The position numbers and the translations under genes are program-made. 64,000 bases of DNA, from contig CAVYGM010000026.1 in NCBI GenBank assembly GCA_963768025.1, positions 372,001-436,000 of the forward strand, in the 5' to 3' direction. Below, piece after piece: positions 48,564-57,882 of this stretch. The DNA comes from CAVYGM01 sp963768025 (GTDB lineage Bacteria > Bacteroidota > Bacteroidia > Cytophagales > Spirosomataceae). The notes under the pieces are model-generated. The model searched no databases, was not told the DNA's origin, and saw only the letters and a program-made list of their open reading frames with translations. Each line of letters begins with the position of its first letter. The first letter of the stretch is position 1.

Positions 48564-48980
48564 TTATCTGTACACTTTCTCGGTTTTGGCGGTATCGTAG
48601 TAGGACCTTCCATTTACTGGTACACCGTTCTCGAAATGCCAGACCATAATCCAATCAAAGGTACTAGCCTTTCCGGTTTTTTTTGACACAATGCCGTGTT
48701 TGCCAGTGACCATTACTACATTATTACCTTCGCTATACTCATCAACCGTAAACAGCGTAGTGTCGGTATAGTCGCCAAGGTTCCGAAAAAATAAGGGAAA
48801 TTCATCCTTTCCCTCGTAGGTTCCGCCATGCGGAACCACAGAAGGGTCACTGGGATCGGACCATTTAAAATTGGGGGAAACATGGTCCAGAATAAATTGG
48901 ATATCACCCCGGCCAAAAGCCTCGATAAAGGATAGCACAGTAGAGGTCTGTGCGGAAGCGGTTGTGAGCAAGTTTTCCAT
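48564..48980 (-). CDS. NTF2-like (SnoaL-type) protein
   Basis: 138 residues. Nuclear-transport-factor-2-like cone fold: VLSFIEAFGRGDIQFILDHV, NFKWSDPSD, GTYEGKDEFPLFFRNLG and the closing strand FDWIMVWHFENGVPVNGR. Members of this group are small binding proteins or isomerases; no catalytic pair is clear. Single gene. Confidence 0.8.
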   Translation of the reverse strand: MENLLTTASAQTSTVLSFIEAFGRGDIQFILDHVSPNFKWSDPSDPSVVPHGGTYEGKDEFPLFFRNLGDYTDTTLFTVDEYSEGNNVVMVTGKHGIVSKKTGKASTFDWIMVWHFENGVPVNGRSYYDTAKTEKVYR

Positions 48981-49438
48981 TGTTTTATTGTTTGAATTGA
49001 TTGAAAAAAACTAAGTATAAAAATTTTGACGAAAGGATTCTCTTTCCGGATTTTGAAGCCGGTAGCGTCCTTACAAGTTTTTTAGTTTTTAAAAGTACAC
49101 ATCCTCCCTACTGATGCAGGCTCATTAAACGAACCAATCAGGATATATTCAGCATTATCAAGTACATTTTGGTCAACAGTAAAGGATTCTTCTTAAATTT
49201 GCTTCCAATGCAAATGGAATCCTCGTTTGTATAGTAAATCGAATGGTGGAACAACTTCTATTTGTTCGATCTCCCATTTGACAATACTTACCCTATAGTC
49301 CAATTTTCGGATTTGTTCTGGGGATTGGCATTGAGCGAACGGTTTCGAATTTTTGGACAAAATGGAAAAATAGGGTAGAAAATCATAGATAACTTATTGA
49401 TCTTGAATTAGGTAACAAATTACTCCCCTCGCAAAATA
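48981..49438. other. Intergenic region between divergent genes
   Basis: 458 bp, AT-rich, between the NTF2-like gene and the ECF sigma gene; must hold both promoters. No RNA gene, repeat or convincing promoter element was found. Confidence 0.5.
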
Positions 49439-49987
49439 TTGAGAACTAAATTGCCAATATCAGAAGCACATCTGATTGCCAGATTGAAGGCAAAAGATGA
49501 AAAAGCCTATGAGCTTTTGTATGATAATTATGCACCGGCGCTGTTGGGGATTATAGCTAAAATAGTGAAAGATGAGGAGGAGGCTGAAAATCTATTACAA
49601 GATTCATTTGTTAAGATTTGGCTCAAAATTGGCCAATACGACCCTACTCGGGGACGTTTGTTTACCTGGATGCTCAACATTTCGCGCAATACAGCCTTAA
49701 ATTATATACGTTCGAACCATCTGCCTGAACCCGAATCAATCCAAACCATTGAAAGTTGGGTATATATTGAAAAGACCTCCTTTGAAATGACCGAGCTCAA
49801 CAGCCTTGGTATTCGGGAACTGATTCAGAAGTTGGATAAAAAGCTACTCGTAATTATTGACCTGATCTATTATTTGGGGTACACCCAACAGGAGGTTGCT
49901 GAGAAACTCAAATTGCCCTTGGGTACAGTAAAAACTAGAACCCGCACGGCCCTGCAGCAAATAAGGGGATATATTAAAGAAGATTGA
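49439..49987 (+). CDS. ECF sigma factor paired with a cupin-type anti-sigma
   Basis: 182 residues. TTG start at 49439; no ATG lies nearby in frame. Region 2: ALLGIIAKIVKDEEEAENLL, QDSFVKIWLKIGQYDPTRGR, LFTWMLNISRNTALNYIRS; region 4: DLIYYLGYTQQEVAEKLKLP, LGTVKTRTRTALQQIRGY. This form (SigK/RpoE-like with ChrR-type partners) differs from the FecI-like sigma at 31732. The next gene, 22 bases on, encodes its likely cupin anti-sigma. Confidence 0.9.
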   Translation: MRTKLPISEAHLIARLKAKDEKAYELLYDNYAPALLGIIAKIVKDEEEAENLLQDSFVKIWLKIGQYDPTRGRLFTWMLNISRNTALNYIRSNHLPEPESIQTIESWVYIEKTSFEMTELNSLGIRELIQKLDKKLLVIIDLIYYLGYTQQEVAEKLKLPLGTVKTRTRTALQQIRGYIKED

Positions 49988-50009
49988 AGTAAACAGTATA
50001 AAGCATAAC

Positions 50010-50617
50010 ATGGACGTAAACCCCTACATCGAATCAGGGATTATTGAAGAATATTGCCTGGGTATCCTATCACAATCTAAAAGTGATGAGGTTGTCCGGC
50101 TTGCGAGTGAGTATCCCGAAATACAATTGGAAATCCACCGCCTCGAAGCTACTCTGGTGCAGTACGCCAGGAAGCCGATTCGAACCGCTGTGAAAAGTAG
50201 AGTTATGGATACTCTTTCCAAATTATCCAGGGAAGAGGCCATAGACCTTTCCAATCCGCCCATGCTGCACCGCCATAGTGACTATACCCTCTGGAATGCC
50301 TCCCTTGAGAACATGGAACCGGATAGTATGGCCGGGACCACCAAAACCAAGGTTTTCTTCAGAATCAACAATTTCAGCTCTGCGTGATATGGCTGCCCGA
50401 TGAACTGGTAGAAGCGGGGCATGATGATGATAAATACCACGAAAGTGTTTTGATTCTGGAAGGTAGATGTGCCTGTAATTTGAACGGCAGAATCGTCCGA
50501 TTGGAGGCTGGGGATTTTCTTGATATTCCGGCTAATACCCCCCATTCGATCAAAAACGTATCTGAAGGCAGTAAATCCGTGAAGGCATTGATACAGCGCG
50601 TCAGGAAAACAGCCTGA
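50010..50617 (+). pseudogene. Cupin-containing anti-sigma factor (ChrR-like), one frameshift
   Basis: N-terminal part (50010-50345) with IEEYCLGILSQSKSDEV and the EIHRLEATLVQYAR helix resembles zinc-finger-less anti-sigma domains; the second frame (to 50617) is a cupin: HDDDKYHESVLILEGRCACN and LEAGDFLDIPANTPHSIKN. The two meet at the T-run 50353-50356; with one more T the text reads KVFLQNQQFQLCVIWLP and the protein is 202 residues. The cupin has HESVLILEG but the metal His pattern is incomplete. Probably senses an oxidant or small molecule and releases the sigma factor encoded upstream. Confidence 0.75.
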
Positions 50618-50665
50618 TCGTATAGTGGTATCAGTGGAAGGAATTCTATTAGTTCACATAAAAAA

Positions 50666-50698
50666 AACCTCCCGAAAGTTTTCTACTTTCGGGAGGTT
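50666..50698 (-). terminator. Terminator at the end of the tmRNA repeat array
   Basis: Perfect 14-bp stem (50666-50679 and 50685-50698); in the minus direction a T8 run follows. It marks the far end of transcripts from ssrA through the repeats, and lies 48 bases past the plus-strand anti-sigma stop. Confidence 0.75.
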
Positions 50699-50703
50699 AG
50701 TCC

Positions 50704-51480
50704 GTGGAGAAGGAGGGATTCGACCGGCAGCGGCCGACCGCCTCGTCCAGAACAGGGGAACCCAGCACATTCTACACAAAAAATCCTCCAACTAATTGAT
50801 AGTCAGAGGATCTCGTGGAGACGGAGGGATTCGACCGGCAGCGGCCGACCGCCTCGTCCAGAACAGGGGAACCCAGCGCATTCTACACAAAAAATCCTCC
50901 AACTAATTGATAGTCAGAGGATCTTGTGGAGACGGAGGGATTCGACCGGCAGCGGCCGACCGCCTCGTCCAGAACAGGGGAACTCTGCGCCTTCTACACA
51001 AAAAATCCTCCAACTAATTGATAGTCAGAGGATCTAGTGGAGACGGAGGGATTCGACCGGCAGCGGCCGACCGCCTCGTCCAGAACAGGGGAACTCTGCG
51101 CCTTCTACACAAAAAATCCTCCAACTAATTGCTAGTCAGAGGATCTCGTGGAGACGGAGGGATTCGACCGGCAGCGGCCGACCGCCTCGTCCAGAACAAG
51201 GGAACCCAGCACATTCTACACAAAAAATCCTCCAACTAATTGCTAGTCAGAGGATCTCGTGGAGACGGAGGGATTCGACCGGCAGCGGCCGACCGCCTCG
51301 TCCAGAACAGGGGAACTCTGCGCCTTCTACACAAAAAATCCTCCAACTAATTGCTAGTCAGAGGATCTCGTGGAGACGGAGGGATTCGACCGGCAGCGGC
51401 CGACCGCCTCGTCCAGAACAGGGGAACTCTGCGCCTTCTACACAAAAAATCCTCCAACTAATTGATAGTCAGAGGATCTC
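50704..51480 (-). repeat. Seven tandem 111-bp repeats of the tmRNA 3' domain plus terminator
   Basis: Units begin at 50704, 50815, 50926, 51037, 51148, 51259 and 51370, each exactly 111 bp, with a few variants. In each unit the first 73 bases (plus strand) correspond to the 3' end of ssrA, with a 15-nt net insertion (CCGGCAGCGGCCGACCGCC replaces ACCC) in the T-arm; the other 38 bases hold a hairpin ATCCTC...GAGGAT with T6 on the minus strand. Two sequence classes alternate: ACCCAGC(A/G)CATT in units 1, 2 and 5, and ACTCTGCGCCTT in units 3, 4, 6 and 7. The array directly follows ssrA. No coding frame runs through it. Confidence 0.95.
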
Positions 51481-51481
51481 G

Positions 51482-51850
51482 TGGAGACGGAGGGATTCGA
51501 ACCCTCGTCCAGAACAGGGGAACCCTGCGCCTTCTACATGCTTATCTTTGATTCGATTTTCGAGCCGGACAAGGTTCAAAGCAGACCTTCATCGTGACCT
51601 TAGATACTGGTGTCTCGTTGGTTTTTCGTACCACTATACCAACCAGCGCTGCGGTTCGACACCCCTGGATCCACCCAGCAGCACGTAGGGTGGAGGGATG
51701 ATGGCACTTGCTAATCTCTCTGGATTAAGCAGCCATGGCGTAGTTATACTCGCCGGATATTGTTTGAAAAGCATTGATTTACGAGAGGTACCCTCAACTC
51801 TCGACATGCTTACACAGACCTCCAGCCCGCTGTCAATACCAGTCGCCCCC
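51482..51850 (-). ncRNA. ssrA: Transfer-messenger RNA (tmRNA)
   Basis: Rescues stalled ribosomes and tags the nascent protein. 5' end GGGGGCGACTGGTATTGACA at 51850; it pairs with CGTCTCC at 51489-51483 over 7 bp (two G-U), leaving A51482 as discriminator; CCA is not encoded. T-arm GAGGGTTCGAATCCCTC at 51506-51490. The tag frame at 51754-51725 encodes GEYNYAMAA and a TAA, close to other Bacteroidota tags ending in YA(L/M)AA. Length 369 nt. A TTG-TTTG box about 20 bases upstream may be part of the promoter; the 5' end is made by RNase P. Followed at once by the repeat array. Confidence 0.95.
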
Positions 51851-51948
51851 AAGGTGTTGTAAGTCCCAAACAATGTCTTGCCCGGATTGGAATGACACTT
51901 TTTATCTAAATAAAGTTCACCTTGGTTCCGTTTTTTGATTAAAATCCG

Positions 51949-54287
51949 CTAAAATTCCCAGCGATAGCTCAAAATTGGGATCAAGCCCAACTGAAATTTC
52001 TGGACCAACTGGCGCTGCAGGATGTCATAGTAGCTGTAGGCCTCGTTTTGGGTGTTGCTCACATTTTGTAAATCCAGGGCCAGGGTACGGTTGTATCTGG
52101 GGTGGTTTTTCTTCCAGTATATCCGGAGATCCGGACGAAAATAATCCTTCATTTTGATGGTAAAGGCCTCTTTTACAGAGTAAATGGTAGTTTGCTCCGC
52201 TCTGGATGCCGCCAAATCAATCGGGGTATCGCGAAAGCCACCCAGCCAAAGGACGCGAGTGTTGATTCCCCACAGGCCATTTTTTTGCGTTTTGAATTCT
52301 TTGCCGCCAGTGAAACTAAATGTATGGTTGCCATTGTAGCGCGTGCTTCGACGAATCCCATCGCCTCCCACGTAGGTTGAATTGTACAGCGAACCCGATA
52401 CCAGGAGATAGTACGAATCGGTTAGGTATTTCTGGTAGCTAACCTCCACCCCGTAGTTTCGTCCGGTCCCAGCATTTTCCAATTCCTGATCCACGATGCT
52501 TTCGACCAGATTAAGGGCCGAAAAAGAAGGTAGTACCCGAAAACTTACGAGGGGGGATTCGGTAACTACCGGCACATCAAAAATACTTTGATAGTAGGCT
52601 TCCACTTTCAAGGTACCCGAGGTACCAAAAGATATGCTGGTAGCCTGCCACCAAATGGTGGGCGCGTGTAGGCATGAGCGTTCGATTCGGGCGAGAATTC
52701 TGGGCACTGTTGCTATTTTTTACCGCCAGATAAATCTGAGGCTGTTGCAATTGGCTGTGCAACCCATACGAAAAGCTAAGGGAACCCTTTTCGCTGGCCT
52801 GGTAGCGGATGGCAGCCCGCGGTTCAAGGGATTGGGATTTATTGTAGGTATAATTCAGGTAGTGCAGCCCTACCTCGGAAGTGAGCCGGGGGGTAATGGA
52901 CCATTGCCAGGTGGCATATGGCTGAATCACCATACCCTCCATTCTTCCCTGGGAAAGGGTGCGCCCCAGGGACAGAAATTTCGTCCGTTTGGTAGGTCAG
53001 GAAAATGCCGGTTTTGAGGAGGTTTTTTGGATTAAACCGGTGAGTTAGGGTAGAAGTATACGAAATCCGCATCCTGGAAACAGAATCACGTTCCACCAGA
53101 AATCGCCGGTCCGTATCGGCTCGGGAGAGAATGTAGCCATCGCGGGAGTTGCTTAATCCGGAGGCCACTACCACCGATTTAAGGCCGGTCCGCGCACCGA
53201 GTTGCAGCGTGTGGCTAAAACCGGCCGCGCCCATTTTACTGGTATAGTTGATGTCGAAGCCGTCCTTTTGGTACACCCAATCCTGGGTATCCCGGCTAGC
53301 CTCGAACTCATTGTTACTTACCCCGCCAATCCCAAAGACCGAAAATTCCCCAGCTTTGCCCGCCGGGATATTAATATGCAACGAAAGATCCTGGAATCGG
53401 ATGGCTTCACCGCCGAATTTTACACCAATGGCATCGAGCAATCCCGTGAAGGAATACCGATAGTTGACCAGGTAGCTTGCTTTTGAATTTTTTGAAAGGG
53501 GGCCTTCCGCCGCCACATCGAAACCAATAAGCCCGGCCTGGGCGGTAAACTCGTGTTTTTCGTTGTTTCCATTCCTTAACTTCATATCCAGTACCCCCGA
53601 CAACGCATTACCGTACTCGGCAGGAAAAGCTCCGGTCAGAAAATACGAATCACCCAGTAGCTGGGTACTCAGTATATTGACACCTCCCCCCGTTTGGGTA
53701 GCCCGGTCACTGAATGTCCCGGCGTTGGATAAGTGGTTTGGGTTTACGATCTCCACCCCTTCCAGGCGCCACTGCATACCATTGGGTGTATTGCCGCGTA
53801 TCACCAATCCGTTGGCCTGGTCGTTGGCCGGGGCTACGCCGGGGAAAGAAGTGGTAACGCGGGCGGGGTCGAGGTAGGTGGCGGCGTAGCGCAAGGTTTG
53901 CTCAATAGTAATGGTCTGTACACTAGTAAATGCCACGGGTGCTGATGCCCGCACGGTAGCCTCATCCAGTTGGGTACTGTTGGGCGACAGATCAATTTCA
54001 AGAACTTTTTCCTTCCCCGATTCTACCAAAATCTCTGCAATCGTACGAGTTTCGTACCCTAGGTAGGATATTTTCAGGTTGTATCTGCCCACGGGTAGTT
54101 TGTCAAACCTGAAACTGCCTTCGGCCGCGGAAAGGGTACCTTGATCAGTACCCATGAGTTGAAGAGTGGCACCGGTCAGGGGGGTATGCGTATCGCCATC
54201 CTTTATGTAGCCCCGTAAAGTTGATGTCAGTGACTGGGCGCATAGACTCCCAGTCACGAGGAAAAGCACTAATAAAATTCGAATCAT
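51949..54287 (-). pseudogene. TonB-dependent receptor, two frameshifts
   Basis: Signal peptide (MIRILLVLFLVTGSLCAQS), carboxypeptidase-like domain (LRGYIKDGDTHTPLTGATLQ, KLPVGRYNLKISYLGYETRT), plug (GVAPANDQANGLVIRGNTPN, MQWRLEGVEIVNPNHL, AEYGNALSGVLDMKLRNG) and barrel ending IPILSYRWEF at 51949. An extra C near 52969-52971 and an extra base in the run 52627-52630 split the barrel into three frames; correcting both gives 778 residues with a continuous barrel (VLGRTLSQGRMEGM, GYQHIFGTSGTLKVEAYYQ). This small class lacks SusD partners and could take up iron complexes, vitamins or peptides. It is downstream of ssrA on the same strand but has its own promoter. Confidence 0.85.
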
Positions 54288-54378
54288 AGCTAAACGGGGC
54301 TGGATTGTAAATCAATGTGCAAGTATACTACCGGCTAAACTTATTCGGACCAATAGTGTTCTTAAAAAAAGCACTAAC

Positions 54379-55020
54379 ATGGGAATACATGGATTAGAGG
54401 CAAAATTGAACAAAAAACTTTACGATTTCTACCAAGACCATCAATTCTTTCTGATGGCCGAAATGAGGCAATTTCGACGAATCACTCCGACCGGATTTGA
54501 CAACATACTATTCTCGGTGAGCGCCTATCAGGATGAGTTTTGGCTGGATGTACATTTTGGGAATCGTCATGATGCCATTGAGCATACGGCTCAGCAGTTC
54601 CTAACCAATCGGCTCGACTACCGCCCGGAGGCTAACACCTTACTGACAACCATCGGCCGGTTCCGCCAAAAAAACTATTTCAGATACAAGTTCAAATCGG
54701 AAGATGATCTCGATCCAATTTGTGCAGATATCACCGAATTTTTCCTGGACAAAGGGTTCGCCTTCTTTGAACTGGTCCGGAACATAAAGGAGATTGACTC
54801 CATTTTTAATGATTTCCCCCAGCAGCGCTGTCCTTATATCAACAATGCCATCCACCGGTGTTTCAAAGGGTTGGTGTCAGCCCGACTTGCGGAACGCCCC
54901 CACCTGGAAAAGTTATACGCCGTGTATAGCGACCAACTCAAAAAAAGGATGGCCGATCAGCCCACTCAGGAATCATTCGACCGGCTCTATACCTATTTGA
55001 AATACTATTCTTCCAATTGA
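54379..55020 (+). CDS. Protein of unknown function
   Basis: 213 residues, no signal peptide or membrane helix, not recognised. Opens MGIHGLEAKLNKKLYDFYQD, has FDNILFSVSAYQDEFWLDVHFG in the middle and an all-helical C-terminal half (AIHRCFKGLVSARLAERPHL, SFDRLYTYLKYYSSN), so probably a cytoplasmic alpha/beta protein. The coding frame looks regular. Its stop (TGA) abuts the stop of the TolC gene on the other strand (TGATCA), so no space is left for a terminator between them. Confidence 0.7.
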   Translation: MGIHGLEAKLNKKLYDFYQDHQFFLMAEMRQFRRITPTGFDNILFSVSAYQDEFWLDVHFGNRHDAIEHTAQQFLTNRLDYRPEANTLLTTIGRFRQKNYFRYKFKSEDDLDPICADITEFFLDKGFAFFELVRNIKEIDSIFNDFPQQRCPYINNAIHRCFKGLVSARLAERPHLEKLYAVYSDQLKKRMADQPTQESFDRLYTYLKYYSSN

Positions 55021-56439
55021 TCACAGGTTTTCCCAGGAGTCAAGTCCGGAGGCAAATAGGAGGGTAGCGAGGGCTTTTTCGTACTTCATCCGCAGGCTCT
55101 CCGATTTTAATTGTAATTCATTGAGTTTGGACTCCCGAGCGTTAATCAAAAAAAGCGAACTTTCTCCAAGATCAAACTTCCGGAGTTCGGCCCGGAGCAG
55201 AAGGGCCTGGTTTTGTACGCTGCTGATCTGGGTTCTGATCTGATCTTCCAGGGTTTTAACTTCGTTGTAGGCCGATTGGATTTCGGTAGAAATTTCCCGC
55301 TGCACCTGTTGTTGTTCCAATTCATTTTGCAACAGTTTTATCCGTATTTGTTGAAGCTTGCCGCGCTCTTTCCGAAGGAAAATTGGAAAATATAGGTCAA
55401 CCATAAACTTATAGTTGTTCTCAAGATCGGACAGGCCCGTTCCCGACTGGCTGCCGTTGAGAGAAACACCCTTGTACAGCGCGGAGGCGCTGAGATTGAC
55501 GGTTGGTTTCAACAGCTCGCGACCCAGGCGTTCGTCAAAACGTAGTTGTTGACCTTTGAAATCGTATTTCAGGAGCTCGGGGTGTTGTTGCCGGGCAAGT
55601 TGAAGCAGCCTGGTCAGTTGATCGGGAGAAACGATTTGACTGGTTGAAGGCTGCGGAACGGCTCCATCCGGCAGTTCTCGTGGTTCGCCGTTTTTTGCCC
55701 ACAGGTGATTAGAGAGAACCAGTTTGGCGTTCAGCAGGTCCAGTCTTGCCTGGTCCAGTTGTACCTCCCTATCTTGGAGAGTCACCAGCGCCTCCACCGT
55801 ATCAATCGCCGCCGCCTCACCCAGGGTAGCCCGTTTGGCAATTCCGTCGTACCGAATGAGGGCTAGCTCGTAAAACTCTTTGGCGAGCTGGTTTTGTTGA
55901 AAAGCAAAATACCAGTTCCAATAATCCTTGGCGGCCGTCAAAATTATTTTATTGATCATTTTGACTCGATCCGTATCCGCGATTTGCTGAAAAACTTTGG
56001 CCTGCCGGATGGTCGTTCGTCGGTTGTCAACCAAGAGGCCTTGTCCGATCGGGACGGTAAGCCCCAGGTAGGAGATTCCCTCCGGACCGGTCCGGACGTC
56101 ATCGCTGAGGGTTTCGCCTACGTTACGGTCATACCCAATCTTCAAATCAGCCCCTGCCAGCCATACCGGTATTTTTAGGAATACATCCCCTCGGTTAAAA
56201 TATTCCTTTTTTTTGTAGACCTTCCGATCGAAAGATCCTTCCAGTTTTGGATCGAATCCGCCCCGTGCAATCATTAATTCCCGTTGGGCCATTTCCGAAA
56301 TCAGAGCACTTTGCCTCACAATTGGATGGTGTTCCCGCACCATTTCGTAAAACTCCCGGTAGGAAAAAATCAACGTGTCCTGACCTAGGACAGGCTGAAT
56401 TAAATTGAGGAAAAGAAAGTAAAGTAAGAACGGTTTCAT
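55021..56439 (-). CDS. TolC-family outer membrane efflux protein
   Basis: 472 residues. Signal peptide MKPFLLYFLFLNLIQPVLGQ. Two TolC repeats with long helices: REHHPIVRQSALISEMAQRE and RQQHPELLKYDFKGQQLRFD, strand regions at PEGISYLGLTVPIGQGLLVD. It forms the outer channel of the secretion machine whose adaptor (HlyD) and ABC component are encoded upstream on the same strand, 33 bases before. Last gene of that operon. Confidence 0.9.
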   Translation of the reverse strand: MKPFLLYFLFLNLIQPVLGQDTLIFSYREFYEMVREHHPIVRQSALISEMAQRELMIARGGFDPKLEGSFDRKVYKKKEYFNRGDVFLKIPVWLAGADLKIGYDRNVGETLSDDVRTGPEGISYLGLTVPIGQGLLVDNRRTTIRQAKVFQQIADTDRVKMINKIILTAAKDYWNWYFAFQQNQLAKEFYELALIRYDGIAKRATLGEAAAIDTVEALVTLQDREVQLDQARLDLLNAKLVLSNHLWAKNGEPRELPDGAVPQPSTSQIVSPDQLTRLLQLARQQHPELLKYDFKGQQLRFDERLGRELLKPTVNLSASALYKGVSLNGSQSGTGLSDLENNYKFMVDLYFPIFLRKERGKLQQIRIKLLQNELEQQQVQREISTEIQSAYNEVKTLEDQIRTQISSVQNQALLLRAELRKFDLGESSLFLINARESKLNELQLKSESLRMKYEKALATLLFASGLDSWENL

Positions 56440-56472
56440 TGGATATATAGGCCCTTAGGCCTGGGTTGGAGG

Positions 56473-57843
56473 CTATTTCTTCGGTTGATTAGTCGGTGAT
56501 TTTGGCGTGATTTTGTCAATTTCACTCTGGTTTAGGTTCGGGGGGAAGCCATTCAACTGCCGCCATATTTCATACCATACCCGCACGTCCGACAACATGA
56601 CCCACCCGTATACCCCCGACCCCTGCCGAATGGCCTGGGGCCAGGGCTCATCTTCTTTCGGAACCACCAGAATCCTGAATTTTCCGTTGAGGCTATTAAC
56701 CCGGTCTACCACCGTCACTGTGCCCCCAAAAGTACCAACCGATACACCCGGCCACCCCGCAAACTGTAAGGCAGGCCACCCATCGAACTCCATGCGCACC
56801 TCCCGCCCAACGGAAACAAGGGCTACATCCATGGGGTTGACGTACAGCTCCACCGCAATATCGAAGGCTTCTGGCTGGAGCGTAGCGATGGTTTCGCCTT
56901 CCTTGATGGTCTCGCCGATGCCAGCTTTGAGTACCTTCACCACGTACCCTTGCTGAGGGGCACGAACCACATAATTTTTTTGTCGAATCTCCACACTGGA
57001 ATACTTGGTGCGAAGCTTGGAAAGTTCATTGGAGCCATCTGCCAACCCGGAGAAGGCACTGCTTTTGTCCGAAATGGCTTTCGCTATTTTATCCTCATAT
57101 TCCGCCTGAATGGAATTCAATTCCAGCCGGGCATTGATCAGTTCCTGACGGGCGATGTCCAGCTTGTTTTCTTGGGATATTAATTTGGCGTATTCCTCCT
57201 GTACTTTTAAGCGCCTGGATTCCAGATCCGTCAAAGAAAAAAGTCCATCCTTGTAGCCGTCTTCGTAGCGGCTCACTCGGTTTTTTGTGATCTCATAATT
57301 TCTTTCCAGCGCGATCAGATCAATGCTGTCACTCACTACCTTCATGCGGCTCTGGATTACCTTATTGCGGCTTTTTTGCAGACTATACCGAAGGCCTTCC
57401 CTCAGGGCCTCCACCTGCTGGTTCAAGGCCGCTATCTTGGATTCATAACCATCTATACTTTGCTCCTTAGCTTGAAGCTGCTCCCCGATGCGGGGCAGTA
57501 TTTCCGGATCAAAGTATTCGTCCTTTATTTCCGAAATCACAAGCAGGGTATCTCCCTGTTTTACCAGATCCCCCTCTTGTACATACCATTTTTCTATTCG
57601 GCCCGCGATGATATTTTGAAGGGTTTGGGGACGTCCGGCGGGCGACATGGCCGTTACCGATCCGGTACCCGAAATATTCTGTTGCCAGGGAAGAAAAAGA
57701 ATAAGAACCAGCACCACCACCAGAATCTGAATCCAGCGGGCGAAAAGTCGGCCTGTTCTGGTAGTAGATAAAGTACTGAGTGCCTGCAAGTTGTACTTGT
57801 TAAGTACTTCATCATTTACTCGTCTTCTTGATATATTTAACAT
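56473..57843 (-). CDS. HlyD-family membrane fusion protein
   Basis: 456 residues. Cytoplasmic N-terminus, membrane helix WIQILVVVLVLILFLPW (about 35-51), lipoyl/biotinyl half-motif IEKWYVQEGDLVKQGDTLLV, long coiled-coil hairpin (about 120-280), second lipoyl half VRAPQQGYVVKVLKAGIGET with IKEGETIATLQP, and a C-terminal beta domain (about 330-430). Adaptor of a type I secretion system, linking the ABC transporter to TolC. Starts 39 bases after the ABC gene. Confidence 0.9.
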   Translation of the reverse strand: MLNISRRRVNDEVLNKYNLQALSTLSTTRTGRLFARWIQILVVVLVLILFLPWQQNISGTGSVTAMSPAGRPQTLQNIIAGRIEKWYVQEGDLVKQGDTLLVISEIKDEYFDPEILPRIGEQLQAKEQSIDGYESKIAALNQQVEALREGLRYSLQKSRNKVIQSRMKVVSDSIDLIALERNYEITKNRVSRYEDGYKDGLFSLTDLESRRLKVQEEYAKLISQENKLDIARQELINARLELNSIQAEYEDKIAKAISDKSSAFSGLADGSNELSKLRTKYSSVEIRQKNYVVRAPQQGYVVKVLKAGIGETIKEGETIATLQPEAFDIAVELYVNPMDVALVSVGREVRMEFDGWPALQFAGWPGVSVGTFGGTVTVVDRVNSLNGKFRILVVPKEDEPWPQAIRQGSGVYGWVMLSDVRVWYEIWRQLNGFPPNLNQSEIDKITPKSPTNQPKK

Positions 57844-57882
57844 AGGGAGAGTGAATCGAATTGGTGAAAGTTTCGCAGCGTC

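Noticed and set aside
50704..51480. CRISPR array
   Set aside because: The 111-bp units are repeats end to end with no unique spacers, far longer than CRISPR repeats, and no cas genes are present.
50704..51480. Array of tRNA genes or retron/DGR repeats
   Set aside because: Only the 3' part of tmRNA is present in each unit, with no D-arm or anticodon, and no reverse transcriptase lies in the window.
51634..51873. 79-codon frame on the minus strand as a gene
   Set aside because: It lies wholly within tmRNA and its promoter; it is a by-product of the tag-coding region and structural RNA.
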